Below, in pieces: positions 26,416-35,750 of a DNA stretch of 64,000 nucleotides. A program made the translations under genes and the position numbers. The notes beneath the pieces were generated by a model. The model was not told the DNA's origin. It searched no databases and saw nothing but the letters and a program-made list of their open reading frames with translations. Origin of the DNA: Massilia pinisoli (GTDB lineage Bacteria > Pseudomonadota > Gammaproteobacteria > Burkholderiales > Burkholderiaceae_D); contig NZ_JANUGW010000002.1 in assembly GCF_024753285.1 (NCBI RefSeq), positions 186,001 to 250,000 on the forward strand, in the 5' to 3' direction. Position 1 is the first letter of the stretch. Every line of letters starts with the position of its first letter.

Positions 26416-28641
26416 ATGGCTGACATCGCATCGCGTAACACGGGACTGGGCGCCGCGTTCTGGGCGGGAGGCTGCGTGCTCGCCGTGGCCGTGGGGACCG
26501 GCGTCTACCTGGGGGCGGCGCATGCGGTCGACCTGGCCGCGCGGGCCCGCTTCGACCACCTGGCGCGCACCGGCACCCTGCAGCTCGATGGCGCCGTGCG
26601 CGCGTACGCGGACGTCGTGCGCGGGTTGGCCGGCCTGTTCGAGGCCAACGGCGGCACGGCGACGCGCCTGCAGTTCCACCGCTACGTCGAGGCGCTCGGT
26701 GTGGCCGAACATTATCCCGCGCTCGAATCCGTGAACTTCGCGGCCTACGTCGAGGATGGGGCGCGCGACGCGTTCGTCGCGGCCGTCCGCGCGGATCGCA
26801 GCCTCGACCCGGCCGGCTATCCGGACTTCGCGATCCGGCCCGCCGGGCACCGCCCGTCGCACACGGTGCTCACCTACCTGGAACCGCTGCTGCCGGAAAA
26901 ATTCGGCGTCGACCTGACGGCCGGAGCGCCCGTCGTCGCCCAGACGATGGCGCGTACGCGCGACAGCGGCGGCATGGCGGCGTCCGGGAAGCCCGTCGTC
27001 GTGGAGCGGCCCGTGCGCCACCTGGGCATGGGTTTGCGCGCGCCTGTTTATCGAATCTCGGCCGGCGGCACCGTGCCGCTCGACGTCGAAGGGCGGCGCG
27101 CGGCGTACGTGGGATCGGTGGGCATCGGCTTTTCCGTGCCGGCCCTCGTGCGGGGCGCCGTGCCCGATGCGGGCGCCCGTCCCGTGGCGTTGCAGTTGTA
27201 CGCGGCCGCATCGGCCGACGCGGCCGGCCCGCTGTCCGTGAACGGGGCCGACAGCCAGCTGTACGACGGTGCCGGCCCCGCACTGGCGGCGCTGGCGGGC
27301 GGCGACGACCTGCTGGAAACCGTGCTGCCCGTGCGCTTCGACGACAATCTGTGGAAGGCGCGCTTCGTCGCCCGCCGCGCCGACCTGGAAAATGGCATGT
27401 TGCCCTGGCTGGCCGGGGCCGCCGGCTTCGGCGCGACGCTGCTGGCCTGGGCGTTTGCCGTACGCCTCATGCGCGCGCGGCGCGCGGCCGAGGCACGGAG
27501 CGGCCTGCTCGACCTCGTGCTGGACCACGTCGACGCCGCCATCTGGCTGCAGGACCGCGATCGGCGCTACCGCTACGTCAACGCGAAGATGGCGGCTTTG
27601 TGCGGCCTGCCCGCGGCGCAGGTGGTGGGGCGGCGCGACCGTGACGTATGGCCGGCCGCGCAGGCCGACGCGCTGTGGGAGTCGGACCGCGCCGTGCTGG
27701 CGCTGGGCGAGAAGCGCGCCGCGCAGGACACGGTCGCCGGACGTCCGCTGTGGCGCGTGACGGTGCCCGTCGGCGCCGGCGTGGAACCGGACGCCGTGCT
27801 GTGCGTCGCGACCGACGCGGACGATGGTCCCGCGCCGCGGGCCGGTACCCCAGCGTGGCCGGAGACGCGCGCGCCGCGTCCCCACGCTGCCGGCGCGCTC
27901 GACGGCGTCACGGTGCTGCTCGTCGAGGACGACGCGTTCCACCAGTTGGTGGCGCGCGAGCTGCTCGAGGATGCGGGCGCGCAGGTCGTCGGCGTGGACG
28001 ACGGCGCCGACGCGCTGGCCCGGCTGGCACAGCAACGCGTCGACTGCGTATTGATGGACCTGCACATGCCGGACATGGACGGTTACGAGGCGACCCGGCG
28101 CATCCGTCTCGACCCCGGCCTGGCGGGCCTGAAGGTGATCGCACTGACGGCGAACGGCGCCAGCGACGAAGAGGCTCGCTGCGTGGCGGCCGGCATGGAT
28201 GGTTTCGTGGCGAAGCCGGCGGCGCCGGACGCGCTCGTCGCGACGGTCGCGCGCGTGCTCGGGCGTGGGGGCGCGGCGGACGAGCCGGCGGGCACGCTGC
28301 TGGACATGCGCGTGCTGTCCGACGCGTTCGGCGGCCAGCCGGAGCGGATGCGCAAGTTCGCGTTCCTGTTCCTGGACGCGGCGCGCGACGGCCTGCGCGA
28401 AATCGACCGCGCGCTCGCGGCGCACGACGTGGCGCGGGCGGCTGCCGTCGCGCACCGGCTGAAATCGGCGGCGCGCACGGTGGGCGCGCTCGCGTTCGGC
28501 GACGTGTGCGCGGACCTGGAGCGTCTGGACGCGCCGGACGCGGCCCGCGCGCTGGCCGCCCGGCTGCATGGCCTGCTGGCGCGGCTGGAACACCACATCG
28601 CCGCCGAGCTGGGCGCGCGCCGCCAGGATCACAAGGCTTGA
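26416..28641 (+). CDS. CHASE-PAS-receiver-Hpt membrane signalling protein without kinase domain
   Basis: The product has 741 residues. TM1 is at about 13-35 and TM2 at about 332-352, enclosing a periplasmic CHASE domain (about 75-250). A PAS domain follows (about 365-440, AAIWLQDRDRRYRYVN), then a receiver (about 495-610, phosphoacceptor in CVLMDLHMPDMDG) and a C-terminal Hpt with AHRLKSAARTVGA. No HisKA or HATPase segment is present between PAS and receiver. It would need an external kinase, perhaps the large hybrid kinase nearby. Confidence 0.85.
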   Translation: MADIASRNTGLGAAFWAGGCVLAVAVGTGVYLGAAHAVDLAARARFDHLARTGTLQLDGAVRAYADVVRGLAGLFEANGGTATRLQFHRYVEALGVAEHYPALESVNFAAYVEDGARDAFVAAVRADRSLDPAGYPDFAIRPAGHRPSHTVLTYLEPLLPEKFGVDLTAGAPVVAQTMARTRDSGGMAASGKPVVVERPVRHLGMGLRAPVYRISAGGTVPLDVEGRRAAYVGSVGIGFSVPALVRGAVPDAGARPVALQLYAAASADAAGPLSVNGADSQLYDGAGPALAALAGGDDLLETVLPVRFDDNLWKARFVARRADLENGMLPWLAGAAGFGATLLAWAFAVRLMRARRAAEARSGLLDLVLDHVDAAIWLQDRDRRYRYVNAKMAALCGLPAAQVVGRRDRDVWPAAQADALWESDRAVLALGEKRAAQDTVAGRPLWRVTVPVGAGVEPDAVLCVATDADDGPAPRAGTPAWPETRAPRPHAAGALDGVTVLLVEDDAFHQLVARELLEDAGAQVVGVDDGADALARLAQQRVDCVLMDLHMPDMDGYEATRRIRLDPGLAGLKVIALTANGASDEEARCVAAGMDGFVAKPAAPDALVATVARVLGRGGAADEPAGTLLDMRVLSDAFGGQPERMRKFAFLFLDAARDGLREIDRALAAHDVARAAAVAHRLKSAARTVGALAFGDVCADLERLDAPDAARALAARLHGLLARLEHHIAAELGARRQDHKA

Positions 28642-28701
28642 ACTCTACCGCCGGGCGGCTGGAAGTAGTATGCTGCGCGAGTCTCCTCGCCACCCGTCGT
28701 C

Positions 28702-31700
28702 ATGCCATCCCCGATCCGCCCCGGCCTCCTCATCCTGCACGGCAACCAGATGGAATTGCTGCGCGCCGCCGTCTTCGACTGGCTGCGCGACAATCCGCTC
28801 GGACCGCTGGAGGAAGAGATCATGCTCGTCCAGTCCAACGGCGTGGCCGAGTGGCTCAAGATCGCGCTCGCCGAGGAACTGGGCGTGTGCGCGGCCACCC
28901 GCGTGGCGCTGCCGGCGCGCTTCCAGTGGGAAGCCTACCGCGGCATGCTGGGCCCCGAACGGGTGCCGCGCCGCTCGCCGTTCGACAAGGATGCCCTGAC
29001 GTGGCGCCTGATGCGCCTGTTGCCCGAGGTATTGGACCAGCCCGCGTTCGCGCCGCTCGCGCGCTTCCTGGACGACGGTGACGCCGAGCGCAGGCTGCAA
29101 CTGGCCGAGCGCCTCGCCGACCTGTACGACCAGTACCAGGTGTACCGCGCCGACTGGCTCGCCGACTGGGCCGACGGCCTGGACCAGTTGCGCCGCGCCG
29201 GCGCCGACCCCGTGCCGCTGATGCCCGACCAGCGCTGGCAGGCGCAGCTCTGGCGCGAGGTCCACGCGAGCCTGCCGCCCGAGCGGCGCTGGTCCGGCCG
29301 CGCCACGATCCACCAGCAGTTCATGGCGGCCGTGCTGGACGACCGCGCACCCGTGCTGCGGCTGCCGCGCCGCGTGATTTTGTTCGGCATGTCCACGTTG
29401 CCGTACCAGACGATCCAGGCGATGGCCGGGCTGTCGCGCCACACGCAGGTGCTGATCGCCGTGCCGAATCCGTGCCGGTTCTACTGGGGCGACATCATCG
29501 AGGGCCGCGAGCTGCTGCAGGCCGCGTACAAGCGCCAGCAGCACCGCAACGGCAGCGACCTGTCGGCATTGCCCGTCGAGCAGCTGCACGCGCACAGCCA
29601 TCCGCTGCTCGCGAGCTGGGGACGGCAAGGCCGCGACTTCGTGCGCATGCTGGACGAATTCGACAACGGCGAGGGCGCGCAATTCGGCAACCTGCGCATC
29701 GACCTGTTTACGGACGACGAGGGCAACACGCTGCTCGAACAGGTGCAGGCCGCCGTGCGCGACCTGTTGCCGCTTTCCGAGCACCCGCACGTGCCGCCTC
29801 CGATCGAGGACCGCTCGATCGAATTCCACATCGCCCACAGCGCGCAGCGCGAAGTCGAAGTGCTGCACGACCAGCTGCTGTCGTGGTTCGCGGAAGCGCG
29901 TGAAGGCGATGAGAGAGGCGCCTTGCGCCCGCGCGACGTCGTCGTGATGGTCCCGGACATCGAGACGTTTTCCGCCGCCGTGCACGCCGTGTTCGACCAG
30001 CACAGGCGCAGCGACCCGCGCTACATCCCGTTCGAGATCGGCGACGTGAAGGACCGCAGCCGCAACCCGCTGCTGGTCGCGCTGGAATGGCTGCTGCGGC
30101 TGCCGCAGCAGCGCTGCCGCCAGAGCGAGGTGCGCGACCTGCTGGACGTGCCGGCCGTCGCCGCGCGCTTCGGCCTGATCGATGCGGACCTCGCCATCCT
30201 CGGCCACTGGATCGAGGGCGCCAGCGTGCGCTGGGGCCTCGACCAGCGCCACCGCGAGGGTCTCGGGCTCGGCTCGGCCGGCGAACAGAATTCCTGGCTG
30301 TTCGGCGTGCGCCGCATGCTGCTCGGCTATGCGGCGGGCCACGGCGCGAGCTTCCGCGACATCGAACCGTATCCGGAAGTGGGCGGCCTCGATGCGGCGC
30401 TCGCGGGCTCGCTGGCGGAACTCGTCGAGGCGCTGCTCGCATGGCGCGACGACCTCGACCGGACACTCCCACCGATTAAATGGGGCGATTGCGCCCGCGC
30501 GCTGCTGGCGCGCTTCTTCCGCGCGACGAGCGAGGAAGACCGCCTGATGCTGCACCAGCTGGAAGAAGCGCTGCAATGCTGGCTGGAGATCTGCGAGAAC
30601 GCGCTGTTCGACGAACCCGTGTCGCTGGCCGTGATGCGCGAGGCGTGGCTCGGCCAGCTCGACCAGCCCGCGCTGTCGCACCAGTTCGTGTCCGGCGGCG
30701 TCACGTTCTGCACGCTGATGCCGATGCGCGCCGTGCCGTTCCGCGTCGTCTGCCTGCTCGGCATGAACGACGGTGACTTCCCGCGCCGCGGCCACCAGTC
30801 CGACTTCGACCTGCTGGCGCTGCCGGGCCTCGGCCGCCCGGGCGACCGCTCGCGCCGCGACGACGACCGCTACCTGATGCTGGAAGCGGTATTGGCCGCG
30901 CGCGAAAAGCTGTACGTGAGCTGGGTCGGACGCAACGTGCGCGACAACACGGAGCAGCCCGCGTCCGTGCTCGTGTCGCAGCTGCGCGACTACCTGGCCG
31001 CCGGCTGGGACCTCGACCTCGCCGAACGCACGACGGTGCACGCGCTGCAGCCGTTCTCGCGCCGCTACTTCGAGCGCGGCGGCCTGCTCACGTACGCGGG
31101 CGAATGGCGCGCCGCGCACGGCGCTGGCGCGGCCGGGACGGACGACGACGCGCTGCCGCCGTTCGAGCTCGACCCCGACTACCGGCTCACGTTGGGCGAG
31201 CTCGCGAGCTTCCTGCGCCAGCCGGCGCGCTTCTTCTTCCGCCGCCGCCTCGGGGTCACGTTCACGGATCTGCAGGTCGTCGGCGAGGACGAGGAACCAT
31301 TCTCGCTGGACGCCCTCGAGCGCTACTTCCTCGAAGACACGCTGCTGGACGACAGCGGCACGCCGGAAGCGCCCGGCGAGGTGCGCCAGGTGCTGGAGAA
31401 CCGTGCCGCGCGGCTCGCGCGCGAAGGCGTGCTACCGATCGGCCTCGTGGGCCGGCAGTGGCAGCAGCAGCTCGTCGACGACCTCGTGCCCGTGCGGCGC
31501 GCGTGGCTGGAGCTGGGCAGCCGCTATCCGCGTCCCGCGCCCAAGCTCGTCGTCGCCATCGACGTGGACGGCGTGCGCATCGAGGACTGGATCGACCGCC
31601 TGCGCAGCAACGACGACGAGACGGTGTGGCTGCTGCAGATGTCGTCGAAGGTCCTGGACCGCAAGGGCGAGCCGCGCGGCGACAAGTTGCTCGGCCCGTG

Positions 31701-32103
31701 GCTGCGCCAACTGGCGGCCGCCGCGATGGGCGAGGCCGTCGGCGGCGTGCTCGTCGCGCGCGACGCGAGCCTCGCGCTGGCGCCGCTCGCGCAGGACGCG
31801 GCGCGCGCGCAGCTGGCCAACCTCGTCGCGCTGTGGCGCGCGAACCTCGACCGGCCGCTTCCCGTCGCGTGCAAGACGGCGCTCGCGCACCTGGCGGGCG
31901 GCGACGCGCGCGAGACGTATGACGGCGGCTTCGAGATCGACGGCGAAGTGCTCGATCCTTGCCTCGCCCGGCTGTGGCCGGAATTCGCGCTGCTGCGCGC
32001 CGGCGGCGGCTGGCCGATGGTGGCCGAGGCGCTGTATGGCCCGCTCGTCGCGTGGCTGAAGGAAAGCATCGTGGTGACGCGCTTCGACGGAGACGCGCCA
32101 TGA
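28702..32103 (+). CDS. recC: Exodeoxyribonuclease V gamma subunit (RecC)
   Basis: The product has 1133 residues, close to the usual RecC length. The N-terminus LLILHGNQMELLRAAVFDWL and the early VQSNGVAEWLKIALAEE are the typical RecC opening, and RVVCLLGMNDGDFPR lies in the middle. RecC has a catalytically inactive helicase/nuclease fold that holds RecB and RecD and reads Chi. Its stop overlaps the recB start (ATGA). The set processes double-strand ends for RecA loading. Confidence 0.95.
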   Translation: MPSPIRPGLLILHGNQMELLRAAVFDWLRDNPLGPLEEEIMLVQSNGVAEWLKIALAEELGVCAATRVALPARFQWEAYRGMLGPERVPRRSPFDKDALTWRLMRLLPEVLDQPAFAPLARFLDDGDAERRLQLAERLADLYDQYQVYRADWLADWADGLDQLRRAGADPVPLMPDQRWQAQLWREVHASLPPERRWSGRATIHQQFMAAVLDDRAPVLRLPRRVILFGMSTLPYQTIQAMAGLSRHTQVLIAVPNPCRFYWGDIIEGRELLQAAYKRQQHRNGSDLSALPVEQLHAHSHPLLASWGRQGRDFVRMLDEFDNGEGAQFGNLRIDLFTDDEGNTLLEQVQAAVRDLLPLSEHPHVPPPIEDRSIEFHIAHSAQREVEVLHDQLLSWFAEAREGDERGALRPRDVVVMVPDIETFSAAVHAVFDQHRRSDPRYIPFEIGDVKDRSRNPLLVALEWLLRLPQQRCRQSEVRDLLDVPAVAARFGLIDADLAILGHWIEGASVRWGLDQRHREGLGLGSAGEQNSWLFGVRRMLLGYAAGHGASFRDIEPYPEVGGLDAALAGSLAELVEALLAWRDDLDRTLPPIKWGDCARALLARFFRATSEEDRLMLHQLEEALQCWLEICENALFDEPVSLAVMREAWLGQLDQPALSHQFVSGGVTFCTLMPMRAVPFRVVCLLGMNDGDFPRRGHQSDFDLLALPGLGRPGDRSRRDDDRYLMLEAVLAAREKLYVSWVGRNVRDNTEQPASVLVSQLRDYLAAGWDLDLAERTTVHALQPFSRRYFERGGLLTYAGEWRAAHGAGAAGTDDDALPPFELDPDYRLTLGELASFLRQPARFFFRRRLGVTFTDLQVVGEDEEPFSLDALERYFLEDTLLDDSGTPEAPGEVRQVLENRAARLAREGVLPIGLVGRQWQQQLVDDLVPVRRAWLELGSRYPRPAPKLVVAIDVDGVRIEDWIDRLRSNDDETVWLLQMSSKVLDRKGEPRGDKLLGPWLRQLAAAAMGEAVGGVLVARDASLALAPLAQDAARAQLANLVALWRANLDRPLPVACKTALAHLAGGDARETYDGGFEIDGEVLDPCLARLWPEFALLRAGGGWPMVAEALYGPLVAWLKESIVVTRFDGDAP

Positions 32104-35100
32104 GCCAGTTGCTCGACGCCCTGACATTCCCCCTGCACGGCTCGCGCCTCATCGAGGCCAGCGCGGGCACCGGCAAGACGTGGACCATCGCCGCGCTGTA
32201 CCTGCGCCTCGTGCTGGGCCATGGCGGCGAGAAGGGTTATGCGCGGCCGTTGATGCCGCCCGAAATCCTCGTGATGACGTTCACGCGCGCGGCCACGCGC
32301 GAGCTGTCGAACCGCGTGCGTGAACGCCTCGTGCAGGCCGCCGCTTGCTTCCGCGGCGAGGCGGACGCGGACGACCCGTACCTGCAAGCGCTGGCCGATG
32401 CGTACGACGACGAGGCCGCGCGTCTCGTCGCGGCGCACCGCCTCGTGCTCGCGGCCGAGACGATGGACGAGGCGGCGATCTTCACCATCGACGCATGGTG
32501 CCAGCGCATGCTGCGCGAGCACGCGTTCGACAGCGGCAGCCTGTTCGACGAGGAACTCGTCGGCGACGAGCGCGCGCTGTTCGAGGACGCCGCGCACGAT
32601 TACTGGCGCCAGCACGTGTACCCGCTGAACGGGGCCGCGTTGGCGAGCCTGCTGTCGTGCTGGAGCGACGTGGAAGCGCTGAAGCGCTCCGTGCGGGAAC
32701 TCGTGCAGCGCGCCGGCCGCATCGACGACGGCAACGAACGGCCGCTGGGCGCCGTCATCGTCGACGCGGAACGCACGCAGCGCGATGAACTGAAGCGGCT
32801 GAAGGACGGCTGGCATGCGCGCGCCGACGCGATGGAGGCGTGGATCGCGGCGCAGCGCGGCGCGAACCCGAAGGCGTTCAACGGCAACAAGATGCGGCCG
32901 GACTCGCTGGCGAAAGCGTTCGATGCGCTGCGCCGCTGGGGCGACGACCCGCAAGCCCATTATCCGCAACTCACCGACGCGTTGTGGCAGCGTTTGACAC
33001 CGGCCGGCATCGAGGACGCGTTCAGCAAGGATTACAGCGCGCCGGTGCCCGACTGCTTCGAGCACACTGAGGCATTGAAAGCGGGGCTCGATGCCATCGC
33101 GCCCGTGTCGCACGCGCTGCTGCGCCACGCCGCCTGCGCCATCGCGCACCGCATGGCGGAGCTGAAGCGCCGCAACCGCCAGTTCGGCTTCGCCGACATG
33201 CTCGTCCGCCTGAAGGACGCGCTGCAAGGACCGAACGGCGAGGCGCTGCGGCGCCGCATCCTCGACCAGTATCCGGTGGCGCTGGTCGACGAATTCCAGG
33301 ACACGTCGCCCGACCAGTACCGCATCTTCGACCTGCTGTACCGCGTGGCCGACAACGATCCGGCGCGCGGGCTGTTCCTCATCGGCGACCCGAAGCAGTC
33401 GATCTACGGCTTCCGTGGTGCCGACATCCACAGCTATCTGTCGGCGCGGCGGGCCACGCACGGCCGCCACTACCAGCTGGGCACGAACTACCGCTCGACA
33501 CGCCAGCTCGTCGCGGCCGTCAACCAGCTGTTCCGCCACGCGGAAGGCAACTACGCGGCCGGCGCCTTCCGCTTCCGCAAGGGCGAGGAGAATCCGCTGC
33601 CGTTCGACGCCGTCGACGCGGCGGGGCGCAAGCAGCAACTCGTCGGCGTCGACGGCCCGTTCCAGGCGCTGGCCGTCGGCCTCGCGCAGGCGGACGACTT
33701 GCGCGCGGACGACTACCGCGAATTCTTCGCCCAGCACTGCGCGGAGCACATCGTCCGCGTGCTCAACGACCCGCACGTCGGGTTCGCGGACGACGCGGGC
33801 CGTTTCACGCGGCTGCTGCCGGCCGACATCGCGATCCTCGTGCGCGACCGGCGCGAGGCGGCCGCGGTGCGCCGCGCGCTCGTGCAGCGCAAGGTCGCGA
33901 GCGTGTACTTGTCCGACCAGGACTCCGTCGTGGAAAGCGCGGAGGCGGGCGACGTGCTGCGCTGGCTGCAGGCCGTCGCGAATCCGCTCGACGTCACGCT
34001 CGCGCGCGCCGCGTTCGCCACCGCCACCTGCGCGCTGCCGCTGGCGGAACTGGCGCAGCTCGCGAGCGACGAACTGGCGTGGGAAGCCCGCGTCGAGCAA
34101 TTGAAGGCGCTGCACCAGGCCTGGCAGCGCCAGGGCGTGCTGGCGATGCTGCGCCGCTTCATCCACGAACTGGAGCTGCCCGCCAAGCTGCTTGCGGCCG
34201 CGGGCGGTGAGCGCCGCCTGACGAATCTGCTGCACCTTGCGGAACTGCTGCAGGAAGCGAGCCGCGAACTGGATGGCGAGCAGGCGCTGATCCGCTGGTT
34301 CGCCGAGCAGGTCGAAGGCGTGGGCGAGGGCCGGGGTGACGACAACAGCGAACGCGTGCTGCGGTTGGAGTCCGACGCGGAACTCGTGAAAGTCGTCACC
34401 GTCCACAAGTCGAAGGGCCTGGAGTATCCGCTCGTGTACCTGCCGTTTGCCGTCACGGCGCGCAAGACGGACCGCCGCAACCGTGCGTTCTTCGAATACG
34501 TGGAAGAGGGCGGCGAGCGTCGCATCGACCTCGCGCTGTCCGATACGGCGCTGGAAGCCGTCGACCGCGCGCGGCTGGAAGAAGACCTGCGCCTGCTTTA
34601 CGTGGCGCTGACACGCGCGCGGCACTTCCTGTGGCTCGGTGTCGCGGCCGTCGCGGCGCGCAAGAAGGGCGAGAACCAGTTGCACGAATCGGCGCTCGGC
34701 TACCTGCTGACGGGCGGCACGCCGGTGCCGGGCGACGCGGTGCGCGACCGGTGGGAGGCATTGCGCGCTGGTGTCGACGGCATCGAGCTGCACACATTGG
34801 CCACGCCGGACGGCTGCACGGTGTTGCGCCGCGCGGACGTGCGGCCGGAGCTCGTGGAACCGCCCCGCTTCGACGCGCGCTTCGAACGCAACTGGGCCGT
34901 CGGCTCGTTCACGTCGCTGACGAAGAACACGGTGACGGTGGCGCCGCCCACGCGGCCGCAGGAAGAAAACCTGATGGAAGAGGAAGACCCCGGCGTGGTG
35001 CCGGTCACGCACAGCGAGGACGCGCCGTGGCACCGCTTCCCGCGCGGCGCCGGCCCTGGCAACTTCCTGCACGAGCAGCTCGAGTGGATGGCGCAGGATG

Positions 35101-35750
35101 GCTTCGGGCAGGTCGACGACGAAGGCTTCCGCGGCCGCCTCGCGCAGCGCATCCAGCGCGCCGGCTGGGGCAACCGCCTCGACGATGCGCTGGCGTGGCT
35201 GCGCATGATCGCCGTGACGCCGCTGCCGCCCGTCGGCTGCGCGCTGGCGGACATCGACGCGCCGCTGGCCGAGATGGAGTTCTGGTTCCCCAGCCGCCAG
35301 CTGGACGTCGCCGCGCTCGACCGCCTGTGCCGCCGCCGCATGCTGGGCACGACCCCGCGCCCCGTGCTGCCGGAACGCCAGCTCCACGGGATGCTGAAGG
35401 GCTTCACGGATCTCGTGTTCGAATGCCACGGCCGCTACTGGGTGCTGGACTACAAATCGAACGCGCTGGGGCCGGGCGACGCCGCGTACACGCAAGGCGC
35501 GATGGCGGCCGGCATGGCCGAGCACCGCTACGACATCCAGGGCGCCATCTACATGCTGGCCGTGCACCGCCTGCTGCGCGCGCGCCTGGGTGCCGCGTAC
35601 TCGCCGCAGGAACACCTGGGCGGCGCCGTGTTCCTGTTCCTGCGCGGGATCGGCAACCCGGCCACGCACGGCTGCTACCTGCTCGAGCCGGACCTGGAAC
35701 TGCTGGACGGCCTCGATCGCCTGCTGGGAAAGGAGACGCATGAAGCCTGA
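32100..35750 (+). CDS. recB: Exodeoxyribonuclease V beta subunit (RecB)
   Basis: The product has 1216 residues. The Walker A region is EASAGTGKTWTIAALYLRL, helicase motif II is LVDEFQDTSPDQYRIFD, followed by GDPKQSIYGFRGADIHSY, motif V VTVHKSKGLEYPLVYLPF and motif VI LLYVALTRARHF. The C-terminal nuclease domain carries WVLDYKSNALG, the catalytic DYK. It is the 3'-5' helicase and sole nuclease of RecBCD. The ATG overlaps the recC stop by 4 nt, and its end overlaps recD by 11 nt. Confidence 0.96.
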   Translation: MSQLLDALTFPLHGSRLIEASAGTGKTWTIAALYLRLVLGHGGEKGYARPLMPPEILVMTFTRAATRELSNRVRERLVQAAACFRGEADADDPYLQALADAYDDEAARLVAAHRLVLAAETMDEAAIFTIDAWCQRMLREHAFDSGSLFDEELVGDERALFEDAAHDYWRQHVYPLNGAALASLLSCWSDVEALKRSVRELVQRAGRIDDGNERPLGAVIVDAERTQRDELKRLKDGWHARADAMEAWIAAQRGANPKAFNGNKMRPDSLAKAFDALRRWGDDPQAHYPQLTDALWQRLTPAGIEDAFSKDYSAPVPDCFEHTEALKAGLDAIAPVSHALLRHAACAIAHRMAELKRRNRQFGFADMLVRLKDALQGPNGEALRRRILDQYPVALVDEFQDTSPDQYRIFDLLYRVADNDPARGLFLIGDPKQSIYGFRGADIHSYLSARRATHGRHYQLGTNYRSTRQLVAAVNQLFRHAEGNYAAGAFRFRKGEENPLPFDAVDAAGRKQQLVGVDGPFQALAVGLAQADDLRADDYREFFAQHCAEHIVRVLNDPHVGFADDAGRFTRLLPADIAILVRDRREAAAVRRALVQRKVASVYLSDQDSVVESAEAGDVLRWLQAVANPLDVTLARAAFATATCALPLAELAQLASDELAWEARVEQLKALHQAWQRQGVLAMLRRFIHELELPAKLLAAAGGERRLTNLLHLAELLQEASRELDGEQALIRWFAEQVEGVGEGRGDDNSERVLRLESDAELVKVVTVHKSKGLEYPLVYLPFAVTARKTDRRNRAFFEYVEEGGERRIDLALSDTALEAVDRARLEEDLRLLYVALTRARHFLWLGVAAVAARKKGENQLHESALGYLLTGGTPVPGDAVRDRWEALRAGVDGIELHTLATPDGCTVLRRADVRPELVEPPRFDARFERNWAVGSFTSLTKNTVTVAPPTRPQEENLMEEEDPGVVPVTHSEDAPWHRFPRGAGPGNFLHEQLEWMAQDGFGQVDDEGFRGRLAQRIQRAGWGNRLDDALAWLRMIAVTPLPPVGCALADIDAPLAEMEFWFPSRQLDVAALDRLCRRRMLGTTPRPVLPERQLHGMLKGFTDLVFECHGRYWVLDYKSNALGPGDAAYTQGAMAAGMAEHRYDIQGAIYMLAVHRLLRARLGAAYSPQEHLGGAVFLFLRGIGNPATHGCYLLEPDLELLDGLDRLLGKETHEA

